Of a DNA stretch of 64,000 bases, positions 32,519 to 40,501 are shown in pieces. A program made the position numbers and the translations under genes. Below the pieces are notes generated by a model. The model saw only the letters and a program-made list of their open reading frames with translations, was not told the origin of the DNA and made no database searches. Source of the stretch: Thermus islandicus DSM 21543 (GTDB lineage Bacteria > Deinococcota > Deinococci > Deinococcales > Thermaceae); the NCBI RefSeq assembly GCF_000421625.1, contig NZ_ATXJ01000001.1, positions 372,001-436,000 on the forward strand, given 5' to 3'. The first letter of the stretch is position 1, and each line of letters opens with the position of its first letter.

Positions 32519-32969
32519 CCAAAAGCACCACCGCCCGGGCCTGGACGTGCTGGGGGGCCAGGCCCTCCGAGGTCTTGAAGGCCAGACCGATGCGGTCTAG
32601 GGGGAGGCCAAGGAGCCCGGCGAGGCCCTTGGCCAGGGCCTCCCGGTAGGGGTTGAGTTTGGGCCGGTCTAGGGTGAGGACGAGGCTTGCCTGGAGGAGC
32701 CGCCCGCCCCGCTTTTCCACCTGGCGCAGGGCCTCCTCCAGAAAGAGGCGGCTTGGGGCGTTCTGCCACCGAGGGTCGGTGTCGGGAAAGAGCAGGCCGA
32801 TGTCCCCTAGGCCGTAGGCGGAAAGCAGGGCGTCGGTGAGGGCGTGCAACGCGGCGTCCCCGTCGGAGTGGGCCACGGCCCCCACGGGGCTTGGGATGAG
32901 GAGGCCGCAGAGGTAGAGGGGCCTGCCCTCCGCAAGAAGATGGCTGTCCTCGCCGTAGCCGAGGCGCAT
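32511..32969 (-). CDS. ispF: 2-C-methyl-D-erythritol 2,4-cyclodiphosphate synthase
   Basis: 152 residues. MEP-pathway enzyme. The zinc-binding GYGEDSHLL (Asp and His), AHSDGDAALHALTDALLSA, GDIGLLFPDTDPRW, NPYREALAKGLAGLL and the end FKTSEGLAPQ match IspF, although the family often has GFDxHRL where this reads GEDSHLL. The mRNA is leaderless: TAAAGT ends 6 bases before the ATG. It is divergent from the HD gene with only 16 bp between start codons. Confidence 0.94.
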   Translation of the reverse strand: MRLGYGEDSHLLAEGRPLYLCGLLIPSPVGAVAHSDGDAALHALTDALLSAYGLGDIGLLFPDTDPRWQNAPSRLFLEEALRQVEKRGGRLLQASLVLTLDRPKLNPYREALAKGLAGLLGLPLDRIGLAFKTSEGLAPQHVQARAVVLLDG

Positions 32970-32972
32970 GGG

Positions 32973-32981
32973 TATACTTTA
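32973..32981. promoter_or_regulatory. Overlapping divergent -10 boxes of ispF and the HD gene
   Basis: Plus strand TATACT (32973-32978) lies 7 bases before ATG 32986. Minus strand TAAAGT (32976-32981) lies 6 bases before ATG 32969. The two hexamers share 3 bp and the whole intergenic region is 16 bp. Confidence 0.6.
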
Positions 32982-32985
32982 GGGC

Positions 32986-33537
32986 ATGCCGAGCTTTGAG
33001 GAGGCCCTGGCCCTCATGGAGGCTTGGACGGAAAGCGAGTCCCTAAGGCGGCACATGCGGGCGGTGGAGGTGGCCATGCGGGCCTACGCCAGGCGCTTTG
33101 GCGAGGACGAGGAGCTTTGGGCCATGGCCGGGGTCCTCCACGACATGGACTACGAGAAGCACCCCGAGGCCCACCCCTACCGGGGGGTGGAGGAGCTGAG
33201 GCGCCTGGGCTACCCGGAGGCGGTCCTCGAGGCCATCCTGGGCCACGCCAGCTACACCGGGGTTCCCCGCAGGAGCCTCATGGCCAAGGCCCTCTTCGCC
33301 GTGGACGAGCTCACGGGCCTCATCACCGCGGCCGTCTACGTCCGCCCCGACCGATCCATCCTGGGCCTGGAGCTCCCAAGCCTCAAGAAGAAGTTCAAGG
33401 ACAAGGCCTTCGCCAAGGGGGTGAACCGGGAGGAGATCCGCCTTGGGGCCGAGGAGCTCGGGGTGCCCCTGGACGAGCACATGGACTTCGTCCTCGAGGC
33501 CATGAAGCGGGAGGCCGCCCTCCTGGGCCTGGCCTAA
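32986..33537 (+). CDS. HD-domain hydrolase
   Basis: 183 residues. The metal-binding HD signature is seen: HMRAVEVAM (first His), GVLHDMDYEKHPEAHPYRG (HD) and ILGHASYTG (His), with AVDELTGLI for the last Asp. These are HDIG-type phosphohydrolases; similar proteins act on nucleotides or phospho-metabolites but the substrate is unknown. It is followed by the YvlD gene after 14 bases. Confidence 0.9.
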   Translation: MPSFEEALALMEAWTESESLRRHMRAVEVAMRAYARRFGEDEELWAMAGVLHDMDYEKHPEAHPYRGVEELRRLGYPEAVLEAILGHASYTGVPRRSLMAKALFAVDELTGLITAAVYVRPDRSILGLELPSLKKKFKDKAFAKGVNREEIRLGAEELGVPLDEHMDFVLEAMKREAALLGLA

Positions 33538-33551
33538 AAGAGGTGCAGGAC

Positions 33552-33899
33552 ATGCGGGGACTCCTGGCGCGGCTCCTCCTCAACACCCTGGCCCTGTGGC
33601 TGGTGAGCCTGCTCTATCCCGGGGTGGCCTTCGCCCCCGGGTCGGGGTTGGCCGACTACTTGGTGGCGGGGGCCATCTGGGGGCTGGCCAACGCCCTCAT
33701 CCGGCCCGTGTTCCTCCTCCTCACCCTGCCTTTGAACCTCCTCACGCTGGGGCTTTTCACCCTGGTGGTGAACGGGGTGGTCCTCTACCTGGTGGCCCAG
33801 GTGACGGCCCTCGAGGTCCAGGGCTTCGCCGGTGCCTTCGTGGGCGCCCTCCTCCTCTCCCTGGTCAGCCTGGTGCTCAACTGGCTCTTCCGGGACTAG
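33552..33899 (+). CDS. YvlD/phage-holin-IV-like membrane protein
   Basis: 115 residues from the ATG at 33552. Four hydrophobic helices with the family block AGAIWGLANALIRPVFLLLTLPLNLLT and VVNGVVLYLVA, ending SLVLNWLFRD. This family is annotated as phage holin-like by similarity only; here it is a chromosomal membrane protein downstream of the HD gene. It converges with the CBS gene, overlapping 4 bp. Confidence 0.85.
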   Translation: MRGLLARLLLNTLALWLVSLLYPGVAFAPGSGLADYLVAGAIWGLANALIRPVFLLLTLPLNLLTLGLFTLVVNGVVLYLVAQVTALEVQGFAGAFVGALLLSLVSLVLNWLFRD

Positions 33900-34327
33900 C
33901 GGTTCTCGGAAACGTACCGGGAAAGCTCCTCTATGAGGATCTCCTGCTCGCTGATGATGGCCTTGACCGCATCCCCGATGGAGATCACCCCCACCACCTT
34001 TCCCCCCTCCACCACGGGCAGGTGGCGCACCCGGTGCTCGGTCATGAGGCGCATGGCCTCGGCCAGATCGGCGTCGGGGCCTACGGTGATCACCTCCCGG
34101 GTCATGACCTCCTCTACCCGGGTGTCCTTGGAGAAGCGGCCTAGGAGCACAAGCTTGCGGGCGTAGTCCCGTTCGGAAAAGATGCCCAGGAGCCTGTCCC
34201 CCTCCATGACCAGCAGGGCGCCGACATCGTGCTCGGCGAGCCTCTTCAGGGCTTCCAGGACCGTGGCCTCCGGGCCTATGGCGTAGACCCCCCTCCTCTT
34301 GCGCAACAGGATCTGCCGGACCGTCAT
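33896..34327 (-). CDS. Two-CBS-domain regulatory protein
   Basis: 143 residues with two CBS domains: RRGVYAIGPEATVLEALKRLAEHDVGALLV, and MTREVITVGPDADLAEAMRLMTEHRVRHLPVV with VGVISIGDAVKAII. CBS pairs bind adenosyl nucleotides and sense energy state. No catalytic domain. The promoter has a consensus TATAAT at 34353-34358 and a leader of about 18 nt with AGGGGGG, so translation is SD-led. Confidence 0.93.
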   Translation of the reverse strand: MTVRQILLRKRRGVYAIGPEATVLEALKRLAEHDVGALLVMEGDRLLGIFSERDYARKLVLLGRFSKDTRVEEVMTREVITVGPDADLAEAMRLMTEHRVRHLPVVEGGKVVGVISIGDAVKAIISEQEILIEELSRYVSENR

Positions 34328-34352
34328 GAGCCCCCCTTTCCTTTAGGGGCCC

Positions 34353-34358
34353 ATTATA
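34353..34358 (-). promoter_or_regulatory. TATAAT -10 box of the CBS gene
   Basis: Consensus TATAAT on the minus strand 25 bases before ATG 34327; AGGGGGG precedes the start. Confidence 0.65.
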
Positions 34359-34375
34359 CCAAACGCCCTCCCCCC

Positions 34376-35182
34376 TTATCGGGCCGTGAGGACCGGACCC
34401 ACCGCGTGGCGCAGCACCTGCTCGGCCGTGCTCCCCAGCACGAGCCGCCGCACCGGGGCCCCCAGGACGAGGAGGTCGGAGGGGCCTTGCAGGGCTAGGA
34501 GGTGCTCGGCGGGGTCCCCGGGGAAGGCCAGGGCCTCGGCGGGGATGCCCTGGTCCTTAAGGTAGGTCTCCGCCTCGAGGGCCCAGGCCCCCGCCCGCAC
34601 GGGGTCCTCGTGCACGCTCACCACCCGCACCCTAAGCCCCAGGGGCTTGGCCAGGAGGGCCAGGGTGTGCATGGCCCGCACCGCGCTCTCCGAGGCGTTG
34701 TACCCCAGCACCGCCTCCCGGATCTCCACGCCCTCCGCCGGGGCCACCACCACGGGGGTAGGGGAGGCCCGGAGCACCCGGTCCACGGTGCTCCCCAGGC
34801 CGGAAAAGCTGCCCCCGTGGGCTTCCCCGCTCCGCCCCAGGACCACGAGGTCGGCCATGCGGGCGTGGCGGAGGATGACCTCGTGGGGCAGGCCGGTTTC
34901 CAGGAGGGTCTCCACCTCGAGGCCCGCCTCCGCCCCACCCTTGCGGATCCGCTCCAAAACCGCCTCCCCCTTGAGGGTGAGGGCCTTCTCCAGCTCTTCC
35001 CGGTAGACGGGCACGGGAATGGTGAGGGCCCCGAAGTCCAAAAGCTCCGGGATCCTTACCAGGCGCACGTCCCGCACGAAAAGGGCCAGGAGCTTGGCGG
35101 AGAGCTTGTAGCCGAGCCACTCGGCCAGGGCCTCCGCTCCCCGGGCCTGGGGAGAGCCGTCTGTGGCCAGGAGGAGCCTCAT
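34376..35182 (-). CDS. Tandem universal stress protein
   Basis: 268 residues with two UspA domains. The first ends in VVLGRSGEAHGG and FSGLGSTVDRVLRASPTPVVV, an ATP-binding G-2x-G-9x-G(S/T) site; the second ends LLVLGAPVRRLVLGSTAEQVLRHAVGPVL with a more degenerate form. Such proteins respond to stress and ATP status. The start overlaps the upstream MFS stop by 4 bp (ATGA), so the pair is co-translated. Confidence 0.92.
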   Translation of the reverse strand: MRLLLATDGSPQARGAEALAEWLGYKLSAKLLALFVRDVRLVRIPELLDFGALTIPVPVYREELEKALTLKGEAVLERIRKGGAEAGLEVETLLETGLPHEVILRHARMADLVVLGRSGEAHGGSFSGLGSTVDRVLRASPTPVVVAPAEGVEIREAVLGYNASESAVRAMHTLALLAKPLGLRVRVVSVHEDPVRAGAWALEAETYLKDQGIPAEALAFPGDPAEHLLALQGPSDLLVLGAPVRRLVLGSTAEQVLRHAVGPVLTAR

Positions 35183-36312
35183 GCCCCCATCTTACGGGGT
35201 TCCCCCACAGACCGGGCCAGGAGCCAGGCGGGGAGGATCAGGCCCCCCAGGGCCAGGAGGACCGGGATGACCCCGTAGGCCTCCACGAGGTGGCCGATGG
35301 GGGCGTAGAAGAGCCCGGCGAACCCCCAGGTGAAGCCCATGAGGAGGCCCGAGACCGTGGCGGTCTGGCGGGGCTCGAGCTCCTGGGCCAGGGCCACGGC
35401 CACGGGGATGCCCGCGTTCATCAGGGCCCCGGTGACCCCCAGGAGGACCAGGTAGAGGGGGTTTTCCGGGGGGAAGAGGAGGAGGGCGAGGTAAAGGGGG
35501 AGGCCGAAGGTGAGGGTGCCCACCAGAACGGCCTTCCGCCCCATTCGGTCCGAGAGGGTGCCCCCGAGGAAGGCCCCCAGGGTGGCGGAGAAGCTGTAGG
35601 CGGAAAGGGAGAGGGCGGTGTAGGCGTCGGGGATGCCCCGCTGGGCGTACCAGTAGGGCAGGGTGGTGGAGAAGCTCATGAAGACCAGGCTCCGCAGGGT
35701 GGCCATGCCCCAAAGCCGGGCCACGTCCCCCCGGAAGACCCGCCGAAAGTCGCGAAGGCTGGCCGGCCTTTCCTGCCGCCTTACCGGGGGCAGGCGGAGG
35801 AGGAGGAGGGCCGGCAGAAGGGCCAGGGGGGTGAGCCAGAGAAGGCCCGTGAGCCCGAAGGCCCCCGCAGTGGCCAGGGCCACGATGGGCCCTAGGGAAA
35901 GCCCCAGGTAGCCCGCGGAGCCGAAGAAGGAGAGCCAGAAGCCCTTCCTCTCCCGGGGGGCGAACTCCCCCACCAGGCTCGCTCCCGAGGCGTGGAAGAG
36001 GGCCGAGCCCAGGCCCGCCAGGCCCAGCACCAGGAGGAGGGCCTCAAAGCGGGGCCAGAGGCCCAAGGACCCCATGCCCAAGGCCACCAAGACCGGGCCC
36101 AAGGCCGCCAGGAGCCTGCGGTCCAGGCGGTCGGCCACGAGCCCGGCGAAGGGCTGGAGGAGGCTTCCCGTGAGGGAGTAGACCGACACCAAAAGCCCCA
36201 CCGTCCCCAGGCCCACCCCGAAGTGGGCCATGAGCTTGGGCAGCAGGGGGGTGAGGAAGTTCCCGAAGAGGTCGTTGACCGTGTGGAGCCAGGCCAGGAG
36301 GAGGGGCAGCAC
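35179..36312 (-). CDS. MFS transporter, fosmidomycin-resistance (Fsr)-like
   Basis: 377 residues, 12 helices. LLQPFAGLVADRLDRRLL replaces the classical GxLaDrxGrkr loop and ALFHASGASLVGEFAPRERKG is a strong match to the Fsr group, with LGGTLSDRMGRKAVLVG in the second half. Fsr proteins export fosmidomycin-like drugs, but related carriers transport other substrates. Start GTG 36312 is uncertain. It is co-transcribed with the tandem Usp gene. Confidence 0.78.
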   Translation of the reverse strand: MLPLLLAWLHTVNDLFGNFLTPLLPKLMAHFGVGLGTVGLLVSVYSLTGSLLQPFAGLVADRLDRRLLAALGPVLVALGMGSLGLWPRFEALLLVLGLAGLGSALFHASGASLVGEFAPRERKGFWLSFFGSAGYLGLSLGPIVALATAGAFGLTGLLWLTPLALLPALLLLRLPPVRRQERPASLRDFRRVFRGDVARLWGMATLRSLVFMSFSTTLPYWYAQRGIPDAYTALSLSAYSFSATLGAFLGGTLSDRMGRKAVLVGTLTFGLPLYLALLLFPPENPLYLVLLGVTGALMNAGIPVAVALAQELEPRQTATVSGLLMGFTWGFAGLFYAPIGHLVEAYGVIPVLLALGGLILPAWLLARSVGEPRKMGA

Positions 36313-36386
36313 CCTCCCATGGTAAACCCCAGGCGGGGGGAGGGTGTGCTAAAATCCCTACGTGCTGCGGGCTTTCCGGGGTAGGC

Positions 36387-36394
36387 AAAAAAAA
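36387..36394 (-). terminator. T8 tract directly after tRNA-Arg
   Basis: Eight T residues on the minus strand follow the encoded CCA with no spacer. No separate hairpin precedes them; the tRNA acceptor/T-arm would have to act as the stem. Confidence 0.45.
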
Positions 36395-36471
<77 letters not shown>

Positions 36472-36485
36472 ACTCAGCAGCAGTC

Positions 36486-36514
36486 AATGTAGCACGCGCG
36501 AAGGAGGCGGTCAA
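36486..36514 (-). promoter_or_regulatory. Promoter of tRNA-Arg
   Basis: Minus strand TTGACC (36509-36514), 17-bp spacer, TACATT (36486-36491), 15 bases upstream of the tRNA. Confidence 0.7.
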
Positions 36515-38305
36515 GTGTTCGGCATCAACAGGCGAGTGGTAACCATCCTCTTCGGCCTCTTAGCCCTGGCCTTCGTGGTGGGGGCCATCCTCCTCTTCAC
36601 CCCTCAGGCGGGACAGCAAGCCAGGGGCAAGCCGGTGCTCTGGGTCAACGGCAAGGCGGTCTACGAGCTGGACCTCCTCAGGCTCCAGGGCAACGATCCC
36701 CTCTACGCCGCCAACCCGCAGGGCCTCCTCAAATCCCTGGTGGACACCCATTTCCTGGAGCAGGTGATCCTCACCGAGGCCCTAAAGCAGGACGCGGCCC
36801 GCATCCGGGTGGGGAGCGCCGAGGTGCGCAAGGAGGTGGACCGCATCCGGGAGCAGTTCGGCCTCAAGGACAAGAAGGCCTACGAGCAGTTCCTGAACCA
36901 GGTGGGGTACACCGACGCCGAGCTCCGGGCCGAGCTTAAGTCCCAGCTCCAGATCCAAAAGCGGCTGGAGCAGGTTCGCGCCTCCGCCAAGCCCACGGCG
37001 GAGGAGGTGGCCTTCTACTTTGAGGTGCACCGGGACAAGTACAAGGGCGAGGCCCGGGTCAAGGCCCGTCAGATCGTGGTGGACGACAAAAAGCAGGCGG
37101 AGGAGGTGCTGGCCAAGGCCAAGGCCGGGGAGGACTTCGCCGCCTTGGCCAAGCAGTACTCCAAGGTGGGGGCGGACCAGGGAGGGGCCCTGGGCGCCCC
37201 TCCCGGGGAGGCCCAGCCCCGGCCCGTGACCAAGGTGGTCTTCCCCGACAAGGTGGCCGAGGCGGTCTTCGCCCTAAAGGGGCCGGGCCTGGTGGGGCCG
37301 GTGGAGGCCGGGGGGCGCTATTACCTGGTCCGGGTGGAGGAGTACCTCCCGGCCCAGGCCCCCACCTTTGAGGAGGTGAAGGACCAGGTGACCAAGGATG
37401 CCCAAGAGGCCAAGGGCAACGGCGCCCTCGAGGCCTACCTGGAAGAGCTTCGCAAGAAAGCCCAGGTGCGCTGGGCCGAGAACCTCCCCTACACCTACAA
37501 AAACCCGGTGGTGGCCAAGGTGAACGGGAAGGAGATCCTCCTCGCCCAGGTGCTCCAGCCCGTCTTCTCCAACCAGCAGACGGCGGCCCTCATCCAGCAG
37601 GGGCTGGGGGAGCTCGCCGTGCAGTTCTTCCTGCCGCAGGCCCTGGAGAACCTCGTGGACCGGGAGCTCCTGGTGGAGGCGGCTAGGAAGAGCGGCAAGC
37701 CCTTCATCGGCCCCAAGGAGGAGATCGCCCAGGCCTACCTCCTCTACGCCACCCGGGACGTGACCGCCACCGAGGAGGAGGCCCGCAGGTTCTACGCGGA
37801 GAACCCCGCCCTCTTCGCCGTCCCCGCCAGCGCGGAGGTGGTGGGGGTGGTGTTCAAGGCTGAGGCCAAGGCCAAGGCCTTCCGGGAGGCCGCCCTGCGG
37901 GGCGGGGACCTTCAGGCCCTGGCCAAGGCCCAGGAGGGGTCGGTGACGGAGTACGGCACCGTGAACCCCAACCAGCTGCCCGCCGTCCTGGACCGGCTGG
38001 TCTTCAAGGTGAAGGAGAGCTTTCCCAAAGGCCCCCTGGGGGAGGTAAGCGAGGTGGTGAAGCTCGAGGACGGCACCTTCGCCGTCCTCCTCATCAAGAA
38101 CCGCAAGCCCGAGGAGCTGAAGCCTTACGAGCAGGTGAAGGAGCAGGCCCTTCAGGGGGTGGTGGGCAGGAAGCGGCAGGAAAGGGCCCAGGCCCTCATC
38201 CAGGCCCTGCGCAAAGAGGCCAAGGTGGAAAACCGCCTGAACCAGGTCCTGGCCGAGCTCACCCCCAAGCCGAAGCCCAAGGAGGAGGCTCCCGCTAAGC
38301 CCTAG
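36515..38305 (+). CDS. SurA/PpiD-like peptidyl-prolyl isomerase
   Basis: 596 residues. An N-terminal anchor helix (VVTILFGLLALAFVVGAILLF) puts the protein on the periplasmic side. Two similar halves follow, each with a SurA-N-like segment (PVLWVNGKAVYELDLLRL; KVNGKEILLAQVL) and a parvulin-type region. The first parvulin core is VKARQIVVDDKKQAEEVLAKAKAGEDFAALAK and GGALGAPPGEA. Acts as chaperone for exported proteins. GTG start with AAGGAGG upstream; -10 not clear. A Lys/Pro tail (PKPKPKEEAPAKP) ends it. Promoter sequence for tRNA-Arg lies inside its upstream region on the other strand. Confidence 0.9.
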   Translation: MFGINRRVVTILFGLLALAFVVGAILLFTPQAGQQARGKPVLWVNGKAVYELDLLRLQGNDPLYAANPQGLLKSLVDTHFLEQVILTEALKQDAARIRVGSAEVRKEVDRIREQFGLKDKKAYEQFLNQVGYTDAELRAELKSQLQIQKRLEQVRASAKPTAEEVAFYFEVHRDKYKGEARVKARQIVVDDKKQAEEVLAKAKAGEDFAALAKQYSKVGADQGGALGAPPGEAQPRPVTKVVFPDKVAEAVFALKGPGLVGPVEAGGRYYLVRVEEYLPAQAPTFEEVKDQVTKDAQEAKGNGALEAYLEELRKKAQVRWAENLPYTYKNPVVAKVNGKEILLAQVLQPVFSNQQTAALIQQGLGELAVQFFLPQALENLVDRELLVEAARKSGKPFIGPKEEIAQAYLLYATRDVTATEEEARRFYAENPALFAVPASAEVVGVVFKAEAKAKAFREAALRGGDLQALAKAQEGSVTEYGTVNPNQLPAVLDRLVFKVKESFPKGPLGEVSEVVKLEDGTFAVLLIKNRKPEELKPYEQVKEQALQGVVGRKRQERAQALIQALRKEAKVENRLNQVLAELTPKPKPKEEAPAKP

Positions 38306-38320
38306 GGGGCCCTTTGGGGT

Positions 38321-38350
38321 GGGGGAGGCCTCGGGCCTCCCCCTTCTTTT
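38321..38350 (+). terminator. Terminator after the SurA/PpiD gene
   Basis: GGGGGAGGC/GCCTCCCCC stem of 9 bp followed by TTCTTTT. Confidence 0.85.
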
Positions 38351-38372
38351 CCTGGTGCAGGCGGCTTTCCCG

Positions 38373-38405
38373 TTGACACCCGGGCCAGGGCCCGAATAGG
38401 ATAAT
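38373..38405 (+). promoter_or_regulatory. Promoter region of the TRAP permease genes
   Basis: TTGACA at 38373-38378 is consensus, but GATAAT (38400-38405) is 21 bp away; AATAGG gives 16 to 17 bp. One of these -10 choices probably works. Confidence 0.4.
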
Positions 38406-38432
38406 GCGGGTTTTCCTTCTGGAGGGGGGTTG

Positions 38433-38972
38433 ATGAAGGCGCTTCTTAGGCTATCGGAGCTCATAGACGCCCTCAACGAGCGGGTTGGGGTCTTGGTCAC
38501 CTGGCTCGTCCTGCTGGTGACCCTTCTGAGCGCGGCCAACGCTGTGGTCCGCTACGCCTTCCGCTACAGTTCCAACGCCTACCTCGAGGCCCAGTGGTAC
38601 CTCTTCGCCCTCATCTTCCTCTGGGGGGCGGGTTGGACCCTGAAGCACAACGGCCACGTGCGGGTGGACGTCCTCTACGGCAGGCTCTCCAAGAGGGCGC
38701 AGCTTTGGATAGACCTCCTGGGCACCCTCTTCTTCCTGCTCCCCATGGTGGGTCTTGTCCTGTGGCTCTCCTGGCCCATCGTGATGGAGTCCCTGAGGAT
38801 CCGGGAGATGTCGCCCGACGCAGGAGGCCTTCCCCGCTGGCCCATCAAGCTGGCCGTCCCCATCGGGCTGGTCCTCCTCGCCCTCCAGGGCCTTTCGGAG
38901 CTCATCAAGCGCCTCGCGGCCCTGACGGGGCACCTGGAGCTTGCCGCCGAGGCCCAAGAGGAGGTGGTCTGA
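38433..38972 (+). CDS. dctQ: TRAP transporter small permease (DctQ)
   Basis: 179 residues from the ATG at 38433 with GGAGGGG upstream. Four helices; VTLLSAANAVVRYAFRYSSNAYLEAQWYLFALIFLWGAGWTLKHNGHVRVDVLYGRL is split here as the family blocks AANAVVRY, EAQWYLFA and HVRVDVLY. It interacts with DctM and the binding protein in the Na+-coupled TRAP system. DctM starts on its stop codon (TGATG). Confidence 0.93.
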   Translation: MKALLRLSELIDALNERVGVLVTWLVLLVTLLSAANAVVRYAFRYSSNAYLEAQWYLFALIFLWGAGWTLKHNGHVRVDVLYGRLSKRAQLWIDLLGTLFFLLPMVGLVLWLSWPIVMESLRIREMSPDAGGLPRWPIKLAVPIGLVLLALQGLSELIKRLAALTGHLELAAEAQEEVV

Positions 38973-40447
38973 TGTCCTTTGAGCTCATGGCGCCCCTGAT
39001 GTTCCTGAGCCTGGTGGTGGTGCTGCTCCTCGGGTACCCCGTGGCCTTCTCCCTGGGGGCGGTGGGGCTTGGCTTCGCCCTCTTGGGCATGCACTACGGC
39101 TATCTCAACCTGGGCCTTTTGCAAAACATCCCCTTACGCATTTTTGAAACCATGCAAAACCAGCTCCTCCTGGCCATCCCCTTCTTCACCTTCATGGGGC
39201 TCGTCCTGGAGCGGAGCGGCATGGCCGAGGACCTTCTGGACACCATCGGCCAGCTCTTCGGCTCCGTGCGCGGGGGGCTGGCCTATGCGGTCATCTTCGT
39301 GGGGGCCCTCCTCGCCGCCACCACCGGCATCGTGGCGGCGAGCGTGATCGCCATGGGGCTTATCTCCCTGCCCATCATGCTCCGCTACGGCTACTCCACC
39401 CGGCTCGCCACGGGGGTCATCGCCGCAAGCGGCACCCTGGCCCAGATCATCCCCCCAAGCCTGGTCCTCATCGTCATGGCCGACCAGCTGGGGGTCTCCG
39501 TGGGGGACATGTACAAGGCGGCCTTCGTTCCCGGCTTCATCCTCACGGGGCTTTACGTGCTCTACGTCCTCCTCACCACCCTCCTCAACCCCAAGGCCGC
39601 CCCGGCCCTGCCCCCGGAGGCCAGGCCCTTCGCCGGGTACGAGCGGGGGGCTCTCTTGGGGCTTTTGAGCTACCTGGTCCTGGCCCTTATCCCCTGGGGC
39701 CTTTCCCTCCTCAACCTTCCCCCAAGCCCCTGGTTGGACCTCCTCCTCCTCGGCGTAGGGGCCGCCATCACCCTCTTCCTCCTCTGGAGGAACCCCCTTT
39801 TTGCCCGGGTCTTCCGGGTCATGATCCCGCCTTTGGTCCTGATCTTTTTGGTCCTGGGCACCATCTTCCTGGGGATCGCCACCCCCACGGAAGGCGGGGC
39901 CATGGGGGCGGTGGGGGCCCTGCTCATGGCCCTAAGCCGCCGCCGCCTGAACCGCGAGCTCCTCACCCAGGCCCTCCGGGAAACCGCCAAGCTCACCAGC
40001 TTCGTGGTCTTCATCCTGGTCGGCTCCCGGATCTTCAGCCTGGTCTTCTACGGCATAGATGGGGACCTCTGGGTGGCCGAGCTCCTCAAGAACCTCCCGG
40101 GGGGCCAGCTGGGGTTCCTCCTCCTGGTGAACCTCTTCGTCTTCTTTCTGGCCTTTTTCCTGGACTACTTTGAGATCGCCTTCATCGTCCTCCCCCTCCT
40201 GGCCCCGGCGGTCAAGGCCATGGACATCAACCTCATCTACTTCGGCGTGCTCCTTGGGGTCAACCTGCAGACCTCCTTCATGCACCCGCCCTTTGGCTTT
40301 GCCCTCTTCTACCTGAGGAGCGTGGCCCCCAAGAGCGTGAGCACCGTGGACATCTACTGGGGGGCCGTCCCCTTCATCCTCATCCAGCTCCTCATGGTCC
40401 TGATCCTCCTCCTCTTTCCGGGCATCGTCTACGCCTTTATTGGCTAG
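38972..40447 (+). CDS. dctM: TRAP transporter large permease (DctM)
   Basis: 491 residues, about 12 helices. LLLGYPVAFSLGAVG, LLAIPFFTFMGLVLERSGMAEDLLD, VGALLAATTGIVAASVIAMGLIS, ASGTLAQIIPPSLVLIVMADQLG and LGIATPTEGGAMGAVGALL are DctM landmarks. The later TM region holds FFLDYFEIAFIVLPLL and NLQTSFMHPPFGFALFYL. It forms the transport channel with DctQ. The substrate-binding protein lies convergently downstream rather than in the same operon. Confidence 0.95.
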   Translation: MSFELMAPLMFLSLVVVLLLGYPVAFSLGAVGLGFALLGMHYGYLNLGLLQNIPLRIFETMQNQLLLAIPFFTFMGLVLERSGMAEDLLDTIGQLFGSVRGGLAYAVIFVGALLAATTGIVAASVIAMGLISLPIMLRYGYSTRLATGVIAASGTLAQIIPPSLVLIVMADQLGVSVGDMYKAAFVPGFILTGLYVLYVLLTTLLNPKAAPALPPEARPFAGYERGALLGLLSYLVLALIPWGLSLLNLPPSPWLDLLLLGVGAAITLFLLWRNPLFARVFRVMIPPLVLIFLVLGTIFLGIATPTEGGAMGAVGALLMALSRRRLNRELLTQALRETAKLTSFVVFILVGSRIFSLVFYGIDGDLWVAELLKNLPGGQLGFLLLVNLFVFFLAFFLDYFEIAFIVLPLLAPAVKAMDINLIYFGVLLGVNLQTSFMHPPFGFALFYLRSVAPKSVSTVDIYWGAVPFILIQLLMVLILLLFPGIVYAFIG

Positions 40448-40463
40448 AAGCGGCCAAGGAAGA

Positions 40464-40488
40464 CCCCCCGGCCCCAAGGGCCGGGGGG
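40464..40488. terminator. Bidirectional hairpin between dctM and dctP
   Basis: CCCCCCGGCCC/GGGCCGGGGGG, 11-bp stem with a 3-base loop. There is no T-run in either direction. Confidence 0.5.
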
Positions 40489-40501
40489 AGCCTGGCTGCC
40501 C

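Noticed and set aside
33552-33899. Holin gene as sign of a prophage
   Set aside because: The YvlD/holin-IV family is a common chromosomal membrane family. No phage genes lie nearby.
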